Of a stretch of DNA of 64,000 nt, positions 54,115-63,039 are shown in pieces. Position 1 is the first letter of the stretch. Each line of letters starts with the position of its first letter. A program made the position numbers and the translations under genes. Origin of the DNA: Streptomyces sp. AC555_RSS877 (GTDB taxonomy: Bacteria; Actinomycetota; Actinomycetes; Streptomycetales; Streptomycetaceae). The notes beneath the pieces were generated by a model, which saw nothing but the letters and a program-made list of their open reading frames with translations, made no database searches and was not told where the DNA came from. The stretch lies in the NCBI RefSeq assembly GCF_019049245.1, contig NZ_JAGMUK010000088.1:58370-122369 (forward strand). The letters are read 5' to 3'.

Positions 54115-54302
54115 CTTGACATCCCACAACGGACCAGCTCACCGTTGGAGTTGAACCCGTAGCCCACCACGGGCTTGCCGTCCCGAATGACGTCGCTCTC
54201 GATCGCCACGATCGAACAGTCCATGGAGCTGAAGTCGATCCAGGCGTTGCGGATCGAGGAGCTGATCGGAACGACGCCCTCATAGACGTTGGTGATCTTC
54301 AC
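54115..54302 (-). pseudogene. Enolase-superfamily (mandelate racemase/galactarate dehydratase-like) N-terminal fragment
   Basis: KITNVYEGVVPISSSIRNAWIDFSSM and VRDGKPVVGYGFNSNG are the first 60 residues of the mandelate racemase/muconate lactonising enzyme group. The catalytic barrel is gone: the frame runs after ELVRCGMSRGGEP directly into the GntR start. GTG 54302 would be the start. This is a deletion relic. Confidence 0.65.
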
Positions 54303-54319
54303 TGCGGAGCTTTTCTCAT

Positions 54320-54331
54320 ATCTTATAAGAT
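54320..54331. promoter_or_regulatory. Palindrome ATCTTATAAGAT, candidate GntR operator
   Basis: A perfect 12-bp palindrome in an AT-rich gap just before the enolase fragment/GntR frame. FadR-type regulators bind short AT-rich palindromes of this kind in front of their target operons. Confidence 0.5.
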
Positions 54332-54388
54332 GCGACGCATACGTCACCCACCGGCGGCATCCTCCAGGCCGCCGGTGCACCAGGACAG

Positions 54389-54700
54389 ATGAGGCCCCTA
54401 CCCGCGAACGCCCAGCGTCTCCTACTCGATGACCCTTCGGCCCGAAGGCCCGCGGCAGGCGATGCGGTCTCCCAACTGACTGTAACCATGGAGGCTTTGG
54501 GCGGCTCGGTCACCGCCCTCGACGTCATCTCATCCGACGCCGACCGTCTCGGCATCGACGTCACCATCGCCGCCGCCTCCACCACCCACGCCGACCAGAT
54601 CGTCGAACAGCTGCGCGGCATCGAGGACGTCACGCTCGACAAGGTCTCCGGCCGGCTCGCCCGTGCTGAGCCTGGACGAAGCGTCCGGGCCGCGCCGCGC
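54389..54700 (+). pseudogene. Malic enzyme N-terminal ACT-domain fragment
   Basis: SQLTVTMEALGGSVTALDVISSDADRLGIDVTIAAASTTHADQIVEQLRGIEDV is the N-terminal ACT-like domain found on actinobacterial NAD-malic enzymes. No malic enzyme catalytic domain follows; the frame becomes low-complexity Arg/Pro and then a different protein family. It is a remnant. Confidence 0.55.
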
Positions 54701-54774
54701 CGCCCACCGACATGCTCGCGGCCCTCGGGGCCCTCACCGAGCGATTCCCGCAGCAACGGACGGTCCGTCCACGG

Positions 54775-55087
54775 ACTGGGGGGGGTCCGCTTGTGCGACG
54801 TCGATGAGAACGGGGTGTCCCGCAACATTGTCGACGGCATCACTCGAGTGAAGACCGAACCGTCGCGCATCGACGAGATCGAGGTCGGCCTGTGGTCCAC
54901 GTCGAACGTGTTCAGGTCGGGGCACCGCATCCGCGTCCAGGTGACCTCCAGCAACTTCCCTCGCCACCGCAACCTCAACACCGGCGAACCGGAGACCGAA
55001 GAGACGACCGTGCGCGTCGCCCAGCAGCGGATCTTCCACGACAGCACACGGCCGTCACACATCCGGCTCCCCATCGTCGCTGACTGA
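54775..55087 (+). pseudogene. CocE/NonD (X-Pro dipeptidyl-peptidase-like) hydrolase C-terminal fragment
   Basis: VDENGVSRNIVDGITR, IEVGLWSTSNVFRSGHRIRVQV and SNFPRHRNLNTGEP are the C-terminal beta-sandwich of CocE/NonD hydrolases. The catalytic alpha/beta domain is absent. It stays open to a normal stop at 55085-55087 and is joined in frame to the malic enzyme fragment. Confidence 0.6.
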
Positions 55088-55192
55088 CCGGTGCGAAGCG
55101 AAGGACCGGGAGGCACGGTCTCCCCGTCCTTCATCAGTGGCCCGTTGCGCTGCCCGGGCTCCGTGGTCGGGCCGCCGGTTTGACCGGATGCA

Positions 55193-55236
55193 GCCTCCGT
55201 TTTACTCTCGAAGGCGTACGGAGACAGCATCCGTTT
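55193..55236. promoter_or_regulatory. Compound TetR operator, copy 1
   Basis: GCCTCCG, 19 bases, CGGAG, 6 bases, TCCG (core palindrome ACGGA-GACAGCA-TCCGT). The same spacing recurs at 57897 and 61216. It lies about 40 bp before the TetR gene and is therefore probably its autoregulatory site. Confidence 0.7.
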
Positions 55237-55273
55237 TGATGCTGTCGCGGGGTCACGGCTGGCAGGAGGGCGC

Positions 55274-55867
55274 ATGAGCGCCGGTGAACTGCGGGGACGC
55301 AAGCCCCGCGCGGACGTTCAGCGCAACCGCGCTGCCCTTCTGGAGACCGCGCAGCGTCACTTCCTGCAGCACGGGGTCGGTACCTCCCTCGAGGCGGTGG
55401 CCAAGGAGGCGGGTGTCGGGCCCGGCACCCTGTACCGGCACTTCCCCTCCCGGGAGGCGCTGTTGGCGGCTGTGCTGCAGACGCGCTCCGAGGAGCTGGT
55501 GGCCCGCCAGGCGGACATCGATCAGCTCGGCGACCCGGCCGAGGCGCTGGAGCAGTGGCTGCGGGCGATGGAGGAGTACTTCAGCGCCTTCAGCGGGCTG
55601 CCGGACCCGCTCATGGCCGCGGCCCGGGCGCAGGAGCCGGACAACCCGCTCACCATCCCCTGCGGCATCCTCATCTCCGCCACCGATCAGTACGTGCGAG
55701 CCGCGCAGCTCGCGGGGCGCGTGCGCGCGTCGGCGCGGGGCAACGACCTGTTCCTCGCGGCCTGTTCCATTGCCTGGATCAAAGGCAACGGCGCCGAGGA
55801 GGAGTCCCTCGACCGGCTCCGCATGCTGATCGCGAGCGGCTACCGCCAGCAGGACACCCAGGCGTAA
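55274..55867 (+). CDS. TetR-family repressor of the redox module
   Basis: 197 residues from ATG 55274 with GGAGGGCGC upstream. HTH: ADVQRNRAALLETAQRHFLQHGV and GVGPGTLYRHFPSREALLAAV, the AcrR-like class often found before NADPH-dependent reductases. It is followed by genes for a reductase and a nitroreductase in the same direction. The operator before it also occurs before the LLM monooxygenase gene, so the regulon spans at least 55.2-59.5 kb. Confidence 0.9.
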   Translation: MSAGELRGRKPRADVQRNRAALLETAQRHFLQHGVGTSLEAVAKEAGVGPGTLYRHFPSREALLAAVLQTRSEELVARQADIDQLGDPAEALEQWLRAMEEYFSAFSGLPDPLMAAARAQEPDNPLTIPCGILISATDQYVRAAQLAGRVRASARGNDLFLAACSIAWIKGNGAEEESLDRLRMLIASGYRQQDTQA

Positions 55868-55974
55868 ACCGCCAGGCAGCCCCGTCCCGACGCCCGCAAC
55901 GCCAGGCGGCACCACCACCCGGCCATCACATCGCGCCGCCCTCAGGGGCAGCGCAACCTTCCAAGGGACAAATC

Positions 55975-56712
55975 ATGAAAATTACTGTCATAGGCGCCGG
56001 TGCCATCGGCGGGAACCTCGCCGCCAAGCTCAGCACGGCCGGTCACGACGTCCAGGTGGCCGACGCCCGCGGCGCCGAGGCCGTCCGGGCGGAGGTACTG
56101 GAGACCGGGGCCCGCGCGACGGCCCTCGCCGACGCCCTCCAGGGCCGGGACGTCATCGTCCTGGCCATCCCCTTCGGAGTGGCGGGCCAGCTGGCCGACC
56201 TGTTCGCCTCGGTGCCCGCCGAGACGGTGGTCATCGACACCTCGAACTACTACCCCGGCATGCTCAGCGAGTCGATCGAGGCGGTCGACAACGGCCAGGT
56301 GGAGAGCGTGTACACCGCCGAGCTGCTCGGCCGCCCCGTGGTCAAGGCGTGGAACGCCGCGCTGGCCGAAACCCAGCGGACCAAGGGCGTCCCGGCCGGA
56401 ACGCCCGGCCGCCTCGCCATCCCCGTCGCCGGCGACTCCGAGGAGGCACGAAAGGTGGCCATGAGTCTGGTGGACGACACCGGCTTCGACCCCTACGACA
56501 CCGGCACACTGGCCGACTCCTGGCGCCAGCAGCCGAACAGCCCCGCCTACTGCACCGAACTGACCCTCGACGAGCTGCCGGCGGCTCTGGCCGCGGCCGA
56601 CCGCGCCAAGGACGCCGCCATCCGCGACAGCCTCCCGGAACGCTTCGCCGCCCTCGGCGCCAATCCCACCGTCGACGACGTCGTCGAGATGAACCGCGCC
56701 GCCCACCGCTGA
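55975..56712 (+). CDS. NADP(H)-dependent F420 reductase-like oxidoreductase
   Basis: 245 residues from ATG 55975 (AAGGGACAAATC upstream). An N-terminal Rossmann fold ITVIGAGAIGGNLAAKLSTAGHDV and VIDTSNYYPG put it in the F420_oxidored/NPD-type family, members of which couple NADP to F420 or reduce small substrates. It follows the TetR gene by 107 bp and may be in one operon with it. The substrate is unknown. Confidence 0.85.
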   Translation: MKITVIGAGAIGGNLAAKLSTAGHDVQVADARGAEAVRAEVLETGARATALADALQGRDVIVLAIPFGVAGQLADLFASVPAETVVIDTSNYYPGMLSESIEAVDNGQVESVYTAELLGRPVVKAWNAALAETQRTKGVPAGTPGRLAIPVAGDSEEARKVAMSLVDDTGFDPYDTGTLADSWRQQPNSPAYCTELTLDELPAALAAADRAKDAAIRDSLPERFAALGANPTVDDVVEMNRAAHR

Positions 56713-56987
56713 GCCACCCGACGCCGCTCTCGTCCACCCCACGGCACGAGAGCGGCAGCGCCGGCACGCCACGAACACACACCACGAACACGAAGAACGC
56801 GCAGTCCCCCGCGCTGCAGCCTGCAGTCTCGGCACGCCGCTGCCTGCGAGCATCCGCAAGGCTGCCGATACCCGCCGGGTGCGTCCGCACCCTGCCCTTA
56901 CGTCGGCTGCCTCCTTGCACGGCCTGCAGTACTGCGCCGCACGGCGGCCGCCGTCGCGGTGACTGCGCGCCATGGAGAGGAACTGCC

Positions 56988-57689
56988 TTGCCCGGCACCG
57001 CATCACCCTTCACCGACATCGCACGCTCCCGACGCTCCCCCCGGCGGTTCTTGCCCACCGCCCTGTCCCCTGCGGACATCCGCGGCGTGCTGGAAGACGC
57101 ACAGACGGCCCCCTCGAACAGCAACACCCAGCCGTGGACGGTGCACGTCGTCTCGGGTGCGGCACGGGACGCCCTGGCCAAAGAGCTGCTCCGGGCCGAG
57201 GAGGAGGGTCGGACCTCCCCGGATTTCACCGACGGCTACGGCGAGGAGGGCGTCTACCTCGAACGGTCGCAGGCCTTGGGCGCGAGTGTCTACCAGGCCC
57301 GGGGGGTCGAGCGCTCGGACCGGGACGGCAGGAGTGCGGCGGTCCGCGAGAACCTGGAGTTCTACGGCGCTCCCCATGCCGCCTTCCTGTTCATGCCGGC
57401 GCTCGGAGACGGGGTGCGGACAGCCGGCGACATCGGCATGTACGCGCAGAACTTCCTGCTCTCGCTGGCGGCCCGGGGGCTGGCCGGCATCCCGCAGACC
57501 GTACTCGGCGTCTACGCCGACACCGTCCGCGAGTTCCTGGGTGTCCCCGCGGAACTCAAGCTGCTGTTCGGCATCTCCTTCGGCATGGCTGACCCCGCGG
57601 CACCGGTGAACACGCTCCGCACGGAGCGGGTTCCGCTGCAGCGGAGCGTGGTCCTGCATGACACCTCAGGAGTCCTCGACAGGCCGTAG
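56988..57689 (+). CDS. Nitroreductase-family NAD(P)H:FMN oxidoreductase
   Basis: 233 residues from a TTG at 56988, chosen because GGAGAGG lies seven bases upstream and no ATG/GTG fits the frame. FMN-binding patterns RRSPRRFLP, APSNSNTQPW (about 35-45), RENLEFYGAPHAAFLF and GLAGIPQTVLG are those of nitroreductases. It reduces nitro groups, quinones or flavins with NAD(P)H. A 23-bp hairpin follows its stop. Confidence 0.88.
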   Translation: MPGTASPFTDIARSRRSPRRFLPTALSPADIRGVLEDAQTAPSNSNTQPWTVHVVSGAARDALAKELLRAEEEGRTSPDFTDGYGEEGVYLERSQALGASVYQARGVERSDRDGRSAAVRENLEFYGAPHAAFLFMPALGDGVRTAGDIGMYAQNFLLSLAARGLAGIPQTVLGVYADTVREFLGVPAELKLLFGISFGMADPAAPVNTLRTERVPLQRSVVLHDTSGVLDRP

Positions 57690-57713
57690 TTCCTCCGCCC
57701 GCAGGAACCATCC

Positions 57714-57764
57714 GGCGCCTGGGCCCGGGCCGGCCGGCATTCGGCCGGCCCGGGCCCAGGCGCC
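57714..57764 (+). terminator. Strong hairpin terminator
   Basis: A 23-bp perfect GC stem (57714-57736 with 57742-57764) and a 5-base loop GCATT, 24 bp after the nitroreductase stop. There is no T-run, as is usual in Streptomyces. It separates this operon from the LLM gene. Confidence 0.85.
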
Positions 57765-57896
57765 CCTACGGCTTGTAGCCCCGACGCCCCTGGGCCGCAG
57801 TGACAGGAGCCTGTACCCCCCTGCTGCGGTACGCACCCCGGCCATCCGCCCTCCCCCGTGATCGTAAAATCTCGCCCCTTTGACAATTCGGAGGAG

Positions 57897-57938
57897 GCCT
57901 CCGTGCTCTCGGGAAGGTAAGCGGAGGCATTCTCCGCT
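57897..57938. promoter_or_regulatory. Compound TetR operator, copy 2
   Basis: GCCTCCG, 18 bases, CGGAG, 6 bases, TCCG; the core AGCGGAG-GCATT-CTCCGCT is a perfect palindrome. It precedes the LLM monooxygenase start by about 30 bp, so the TetR repressor should control that gene. Confidence 0.7.
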
Positions 57939-57968
57939 TTTTCATCGCCTGCTACTGGAGAAGCAACC

Positions 57969-59305
57969 GTGACAAGCCGACAGATGGTCCTGGGCATGCA
58001 GTTCAGCGGCGGTTACGGGGCCGCACCCGGGGCCTGGCGGCTGCCGGGAGCGAACCTGAACAACTACACGGAAATGGATCAGTTCGTGCGTTACGCGCAG
58101 TCCGCCGAGCGCGGCAAGATCCAACTGCTGTTCATCGCGGACACCCCGGTCCTGGACGTCGACCTCGAGAACCATGCCCCGCACCACATGATCGACCCGC
58201 TGCTGATCCTGACCGTCCTCGCGCGCGAGACCGAGCGGATCGGCCTGGTCACCACCGCCTCCACCACGTTCACCGAGGCCTACAATCTCGCCCGCCAGTT
58301 CAAGGCCCTGGACGTGATCAGCCACGGCCGGGCCGGCTGGAACGCGGTGACCACCTCCGACCCCTCCGCCGCGGCGAACTTCGGCGCGACGATCCCACCG
58401 CGCGCGGAGAAGTACGAGCGTGCCCACGAGGTCATCCAGATCGTGCAAGGGCTGTGGGGCAGCCGGGAGAAGGACGCCTGGCTTCTCGACGTCGACGGCA
58501 AGCGGTTCGCCGACATGGACAAGATCCAGCCGGTCAACCTGCAGGGCAAGCACGCCGCCTCCCGCGGCCCGCTGCCCATCCCCCCGTCCGAGCAGGGCCA
58601 ACCAGTCATCTTCCAGGCGGGCGGCGGCAGTTACGGCTTGGAGCTGGCGGGCCATTACGCCAGCGGCGTCTACGCCAACCCGTACACCATCGAAGACGCC
58701 CGGGCCCAGCGCCAGGCCCTGCGGGACGCCGCCAAGCGCGCCGGACGCGCCCCGGACGAGGTGAAGATGCTCGCCGGCTTCATGCCGACCATCGCCCCTT
58801 CCCGCCAGGCCGCCCTGGAGCGACGCCGCTTCCTGGACGAGGTCGTCGAACTGAACCAGCGCGTCCGCTACCTCGGCGCAATGCTCGGCCTCCCGCTCGG
58901 CCCCGGCCAGCTCGACGAGCCGCTGACCGCCACCCAACTCGCCGACGCCACGCCCAGCCCGCACGACCCGCGCTCCCCCCGCGCCCTCGATGTGGCCCGG
59001 GAAGGCTGGACCCTGCGCGACGCGCTCGCCCACGGCGTCATCGACTACCACCCGGTGGCGCCGGCACCGCCGCAGACGTGGCCGACCACATGCAGCAGTG
59101 GTTCGAGGAAGGGGCCTGCGACGGCTTCTCGATCGCCGTCGACGGCTGCCACGACGGCTTCGACGCCTTCGTCGACCAGGTCGTCCCGATCCTGCAGGCA
59201 CGCGGCCTGTTCCACGACGACTACGAAGGCTCCACCCTGCGCGCAAGCCTCGGCGCCCACGAGCAGTACGGCCTCGACCCGCGCCTCACGAAGCCGGCCC
59301 GGTGA
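57969..59305 (+). pseudogene. LLM flavin-dependent monooxygenase (NtaA/SnaA/DszA type), frameshifted
   Basis: Starts at GTG 57969 (TGGAGAAGCAACC upstream). Signature segments NLNNYTEMDQFVRYAQSAERGKIQLLFIADTP, GLVTTASTTFTEAYNLARQFKALDVISHGRAGWN and QPVIFQAGGGSYGLELA place it in the two-component FMNH2-dependent group. At about 59057 the frame shifts by one base; TAADVADHMQQWFEEGACDGFSI and EQYGLDPRLTKPAR continue in the next frame to a stop at 59303-59305. Repairing the shift gives about 445 residues, the family length. Either a recent mutation or a sequencing error. Confidence 0.85.
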
Positions 59306-59545
59306 TGACCACGACCGCGCAGCCCACCACCGCCCAGCCGTCCGACACGGCGACCCCGCAGGCGTTCCGCGATGCCACGGCCGCTGTCGCCTCCCCCGTC
59401 GCCGTGGTCACTTCCATGGATGGCGATCGCCCCCACATCACCACGGTCAGCGCGCCTTCGCCTCCCATTCCCTGACACCCCCGACGGTGCCGATGTCGCT
59501 GGACAAGCGCTCCCAGCTCCTCGCGGCAGCCGGGTTCATCCAAGG
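59305..59545 (+). pseudogene. Truncated flavin reductase (HpaC-like)
   Basis: ATG 59305 overlaps the LLM stop (TGATG). TPQAFRDATAAVASPVAVVTSMDGDRPH is the start of a flavin reductase-like FMN-binding domain; after a shift near 59453 AFASHSLTPPTV-P-MSLDKRSQLL continues it. It ends by running into the tail of the opposite-strand P450, so only the first 75 residues remain. It would have supplied FMNH2 to the LLM enzyme. Confidence 0.75.
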
Positions 59546-60855
59546 ACGGTGGCGCGCAGGGGTGCCCGGAAGGACAGCAGACCCAGCACCGGTGGTTCGG
59601 TCCCACCCTGCTCCAGCCGCACTCCCGGCAGGCGATCGGCCGCCGCCCGCAGGGCCACGGCCGCCTCTGTGCGTGCCAGGGACGCTCCCGGGCAGCGATG
59701 ACGGCCGACACCGAACGCGAGGTGGTGGCGGATGTTCGTTCGGTGTGGACGCATCCGCTCCGGGTCGGGGAAGATCTCCGGGTCGGATCCGCTGCCCATC
59801 AGCATCAGCAGCAACTGGGCACCCTCCGGGAGCCTCACGCCGCCCAGTTCGGTCGCGCACGCGGTGATCCGGCGCCAGGTGGTGACCGGCGGTTCGCGCC
59901 GCAGCACCTCCTCCACCCAGGCCTCGGCCAGACCCGTCTGCCGAGCCACGCGCTGCCACAGGCCGGGCTCGGTGAGCCCTCGCTGCAGCACTGTGGCGAG
60001 GAGTTGCCCGGTGGTGGACTGGCCCGCGATGAAAACGAAGAAGCAGGCGGCCACCGCGGTCTCGACGTCCAGCGGCTCGCCGCCCGGCAGACGGTGTCGG
60101 GCCAATGCCCCGACGAACGAGCTGGGCGGGGCAGTGCCGCCGCGCACCGTGTCGGTCAGCCACTGATGGAACTCTCCGACGGATTCCGCCAGTTCCAGTT
60201 GCCTTTCCAGTGCGGGCCGGCCCCAGAACAGCTCCAGTGAGGCATCACTCCAGCGAATCAGGGTGGCAGGGGCAACCCCGTGGATTCCGAGGAGTTCCAT
60301 CAGCACCCGGCAAGGCAGAACCTGGGCGAATGAGGTGAACAGCTCGCAGCGGCCGGTGGCGTCGAGTTCCGAGCGCGCTGTGTCGAGCAACTCCTCGGCG
60401 ACGCGCCGGATCATCGGTACGGCTGCGGCGACGCCTTCGGCGTTGAAGAACCGGGTCACCACGCGGCGCAGTCCGGGGTGGCTGGGGGTGCCGTTGTTGG
60501 CGAGCGCGTGTGGGAGCGTGAAGCCGGCCCGGGCGAGAACCCGCAGCACGGCGACCGGCAAAGGGGTGACGGCGCGCAGGGCATTGTCCGGACAGAACAC
60601 GGCCGGGTCGAGCAGTACCCGGCGCACATCGTCGTAACGGCTGACCAGCCACAGCCCGGTGGCGGCGTCGTAATGCACCGGAGACTCGGACCGTAGGGCA
60701 GCCAGCCAGGGGTACGGGTCACGGACGAAGCCGTCGCCGAACAGATCGAGTACGCCGAGCGGATCACGTGCGCCCGGGGCTGCGGGGCAGCCCCCCGGGC
60801 CGGTGCCGACCATTGCGCTGTCGGGTGCAGAAGCATGCGATGCCGGGGAAATCAC
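59536..60855 (-). CDS. Cytochrome P450
   Basis: 439 residues. The heme loop FGVGRHRCPGASLAR (Cys near 387), K-helix E-E-V-L-R-R and I-helix FIAGQSTTGQ are complete; the I-helix has Gln in place of the usual Glu/Asp before Ser-Thr-Thr. An extended N-terminal 30 residues may be overlong; a later start is possible. It is a lone gene, convergent with the broken flavin reductase, and is not an obvious part of any pathway here. No ferredoxin is nearby. Confidence 0.9.
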   Translation of the reverse strand: MISPASHASAPDSAMVGTGPGGCPAAPGARDPLGVLDLFGDGFVRDPYPWLAALRSESPVHYDAATGLWLVSRYDDVRRVLLDPAVFCPDNALRAVTPLPVAVLRVLARAGFTLPHALANNGTPSHPGLRRVVTRFFNAEGVAAAVPMIRRVAEELLDTARSELDATGRCELFTSFAQVLPCRVLMELLGIHGVAPATLIRWSDASLELFWGRPALERQLELAESVGEFHQWLTDTVRGGTAPPSSFVGALARHRLPGGEPLDVETAVAACFFVFIAGQSTTGQLLATVLQRGLTEPGLWQRVARQTGLAEAWVEEVLRREPPVTTWRRITACATELGGVRLPEGAQLLLMLMGSGSDPEIFPDPERMRPHRTNIRHHLAFGVGRHRCPGASLARTEAAVALRAAADRLPGVRLEQGGTEPPVLGLLSFRAPLRATVLG

Positions 60856-61215
60856 GGCCGGACGCTAACACGCCGCGCACACAGCCCCCGGCTCAGTGTG
60901 CGCGTCATCACTCGATCACGCACCGGAGTCCGGACGGCCGCACTGCGTCAACTACCGCCTCGCTCCGGTCGTCGGCCGCGCACGATGTGGAAGCTAAGAA
61001 AGCGAGCGACACGGGCGGAGGGGAGCAGGGCATCAATGTCCTGGCCGGTCCTGAACGCGACGACCGTGGTCCGCCGCCGGACTCCGGCGGAGAACCTGAT
61101 GCCGTGAAGAGGGCGAGCACTTCGCGCGGCGTCGACCTCGGCGAGCGGGTCGGAGACCGGCGGTTCCCACCCGCGGTGCCACGGTCCGGAGCGGGGGCAC
61201 GGTTTGCGGGATGCC

Positions 61216-61259
61216 GCCTCCGTTTTATGCTCGACAGCATGCGGAGTCAGCCTCCGTTT
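61216..61259. promoter_or_regulatory. Compound TetR operator, copy 3
   Basis: GCCTCCG, 19 bases, CGGAG, 6 bases, TCCG (core GCGGAG-TCAGC-CTCCGT), as at 55193 and 57897. It precedes the TetR remnant at 61296. The rest of 60856-61295 has no gene. Confidence 0.65.
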
Positions 61260-61295
61260 CCAGGAGCCGCAGGGTCGTGCAAGGCAGGAGGGCGC

Positions 61296-61700
61296 GTGAA
61301 CGCCAGGGGGCAGCTGGGGCGTGGACCTCGCGCGGACGTCCAGCGCAACCGTGCGGCCCTCCTTGAGGCGGTGGCTACGCCAGTGATTGGGGGCCACGAA
61401 GGAATACCTCAGCGCCTTCAGCGGACTGCCGACACCGCTCATGGCCGCACAAGGTAGCCGCAGCCAAGGAACAGGAGCCGGACAACCCGCTGACCCTGTC
61501 CTGCGACAACGTCATCACCACCACCGACGAGCGGGCCGCGCATCTCGCAGGGCATGCGCGGCCGTCCGGGAAGGGATACGACCTGTTCCTCGCGGCCATT
61601 CCCGTCGCCTGGATCGGGGGGACCGGCGCCACCGACGGGAGTCGCTCGACCGCTGTGTATTGGCCATGGAGATCGCGGAGTTCAGGTGCAGTGTCGTCCC
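61296..61700 (+). pseudogene. Decayed TetR paralogue of the gene at 55274
   Basis: The start GTG 61296 gives NARGQLGRGPRADVQRNRAALLEAV, almost the N-terminus of the intact TetR. The HTH is then deleted, and the C-terminal half continues in other frames (KEYLSAFSGLP, QEPDNPLTLSCDNVITTTDERAAHLAGHARPSGKGYDLFLAAIPVAWI). Promoter and gene were duplicated together and then lost function. Confidence 0.75.
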
Positions 61701-61904
61701 CGTGACTCCTCCCCGTGCTGAGGGACGGGGCTTCTCGCTGCGCCTGGCCGGGAGGAGCTGACCGGCTGTGGCGTCTTCTGCGGCTCCACCAGGCAGGGAC
61801 CGCCGATCCATGGATGAACTGTCCTCTCCCGCCCGTGCGCGGGCGCCCCTACGGTCGAACTCCGGGCGCTCACCGGCCCGCCGTAACCAAGGAGCGAGAC
61901 CCCC

Positions 61905-62654
61905 ATGAAGATGACCGGCAACACGATCCTGATCACCGGCGGCACCTCGGGCATCGGCCTCGGTCTGGCCCTGCGTCTGCACGAGGCCGGCAACAAGGTG
62001 ATCGTCGCCGGCCGACGCAAGGAACTCCTCGACGAGATCACGGCCGAGCACCCGGGCATCGACGCGCTCGTCCTCGATGTCGCGGACCCCGACTCGATCG
62101 CCCGGGCCCGTGAGACCGTGGCGGCGAGCCACCCGGGGCTGAACGTCCTGGTCAACAACGCCGGCATCATGCTGCTGGAGAACCTCCTCGACCCGGCCGA
62201 ACTCCCGATCGCCGAGGATCACGTCACGACCAACCTGCTCGGCACGATCCGGATGACGTACGCCTTCCTACCGCTGCTGATGGGCAAGGACGACCCGGTC
62301 GTCATGAACGTCACCTCCGCGCTGGCGTTCGTACCGTTCCCGATCACGCCGACCTACAGCGCGACCAAGGCCGCGCTGCACTCCTTCTCCGAGAGCCTGC
62401 GCATCCAGCTCGCCGGTGCTGACGCCGGCGTCCAGGTGGTCGAGGTGGTCCCGCCGGGCGTGCGCACGACCCTGCTGGGCCAGCAGGACAGCGACCAGTC
62501 CATGCCGTTGGACGACTTCCTCACCGAGGCCCTCGACCTGCTGCGCGAGAACCCCGACGCGAAGGAGCTGGTCGTCGAGCGCGCCAGGTTCATCCGCGAC
62601 GCGGTGACCAACGGCTCCTACGACGACGTCCTCACCATGATCAGCAGCAGCTGA
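61905..62654 (+). CDS. Short-chain dehydrogenase/reductase (DltE-like)
   Basis: 249 residues from ATG 61905 (a second ATG two codons later). Cofactor motif TGGTSGIGLGLA, NNAG at about 85, and the catalytic Ser-Tyr-Lys (YSATK near 149) are all seen. DltE-type SDRs reduce or oxidise alcohols and ketones with NAD(P). It lies after the TetR remnant, 250 bp from its promoter, and could once have been its target. The downstream 62655-63039 shows no gene. Confidence 0.9.
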   Translation: MKMTGNTILITGGTSGIGLGLALRLHEAGNKVIVAGRRKELLDEITAEHPGIDALVLDVADPDSIARARETVAASHPGLNVLVNNAGIMLLENLLDPAELPIAEDHVTTNLLGTIRMTYAFLPLLMGKDDPVVMNVTSALAFVPFPITPTYSATKAALHSFSESLRIQLAGADAGVQVVEVVPPGVRTTLLGQQDSDQSMPLDDFLTEALDLLRENPDAKELVVERARFIRDAVTNGSYDDVLTMISSS

Positions 62655-63039
62655 CCCACCTGTCATCCCCGGCGCGGAACACGCGGACGAAGACGTCGAA
62701 GACACCGTCGCCGAGGGGCACGCGAGCGCCCGGCTGACACGGCGAACATCGTCGTGTCGAACGGGCCGGGCGACGAGGCCCTGGGCCGGTCTGAAGCGTT
62801 GGGCGTCCTCGACGAGGGACCGTCGCCGCAGGCCGTCTTCCATACCGGCGGCCTGAGGCGCACCGCTGGCGGTCAGCGAATTTCCCAGTCATGCCGCTCA
62901 AGAAACCCACTGGGTCGTCTCGCCGCGGGCGACCTCGGCGTCGGCCGTACGCGCGGCTTCGCGCGGGCGGGACAGGACTGCTCAGCCATGGATCAGCGGT
63001 CTCTGGATAGGCGGGCGGGATGCGGCGAGGATGGGGGGC

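Noticed and set aside
62655..63039. Possible gene after the SDR (reading SNGPGDEALGRSEALGVLDEG)
   Set aside because: There is no start with RBS, no recognisable motif and the frame merges into the regulator gene in a wrong frame.
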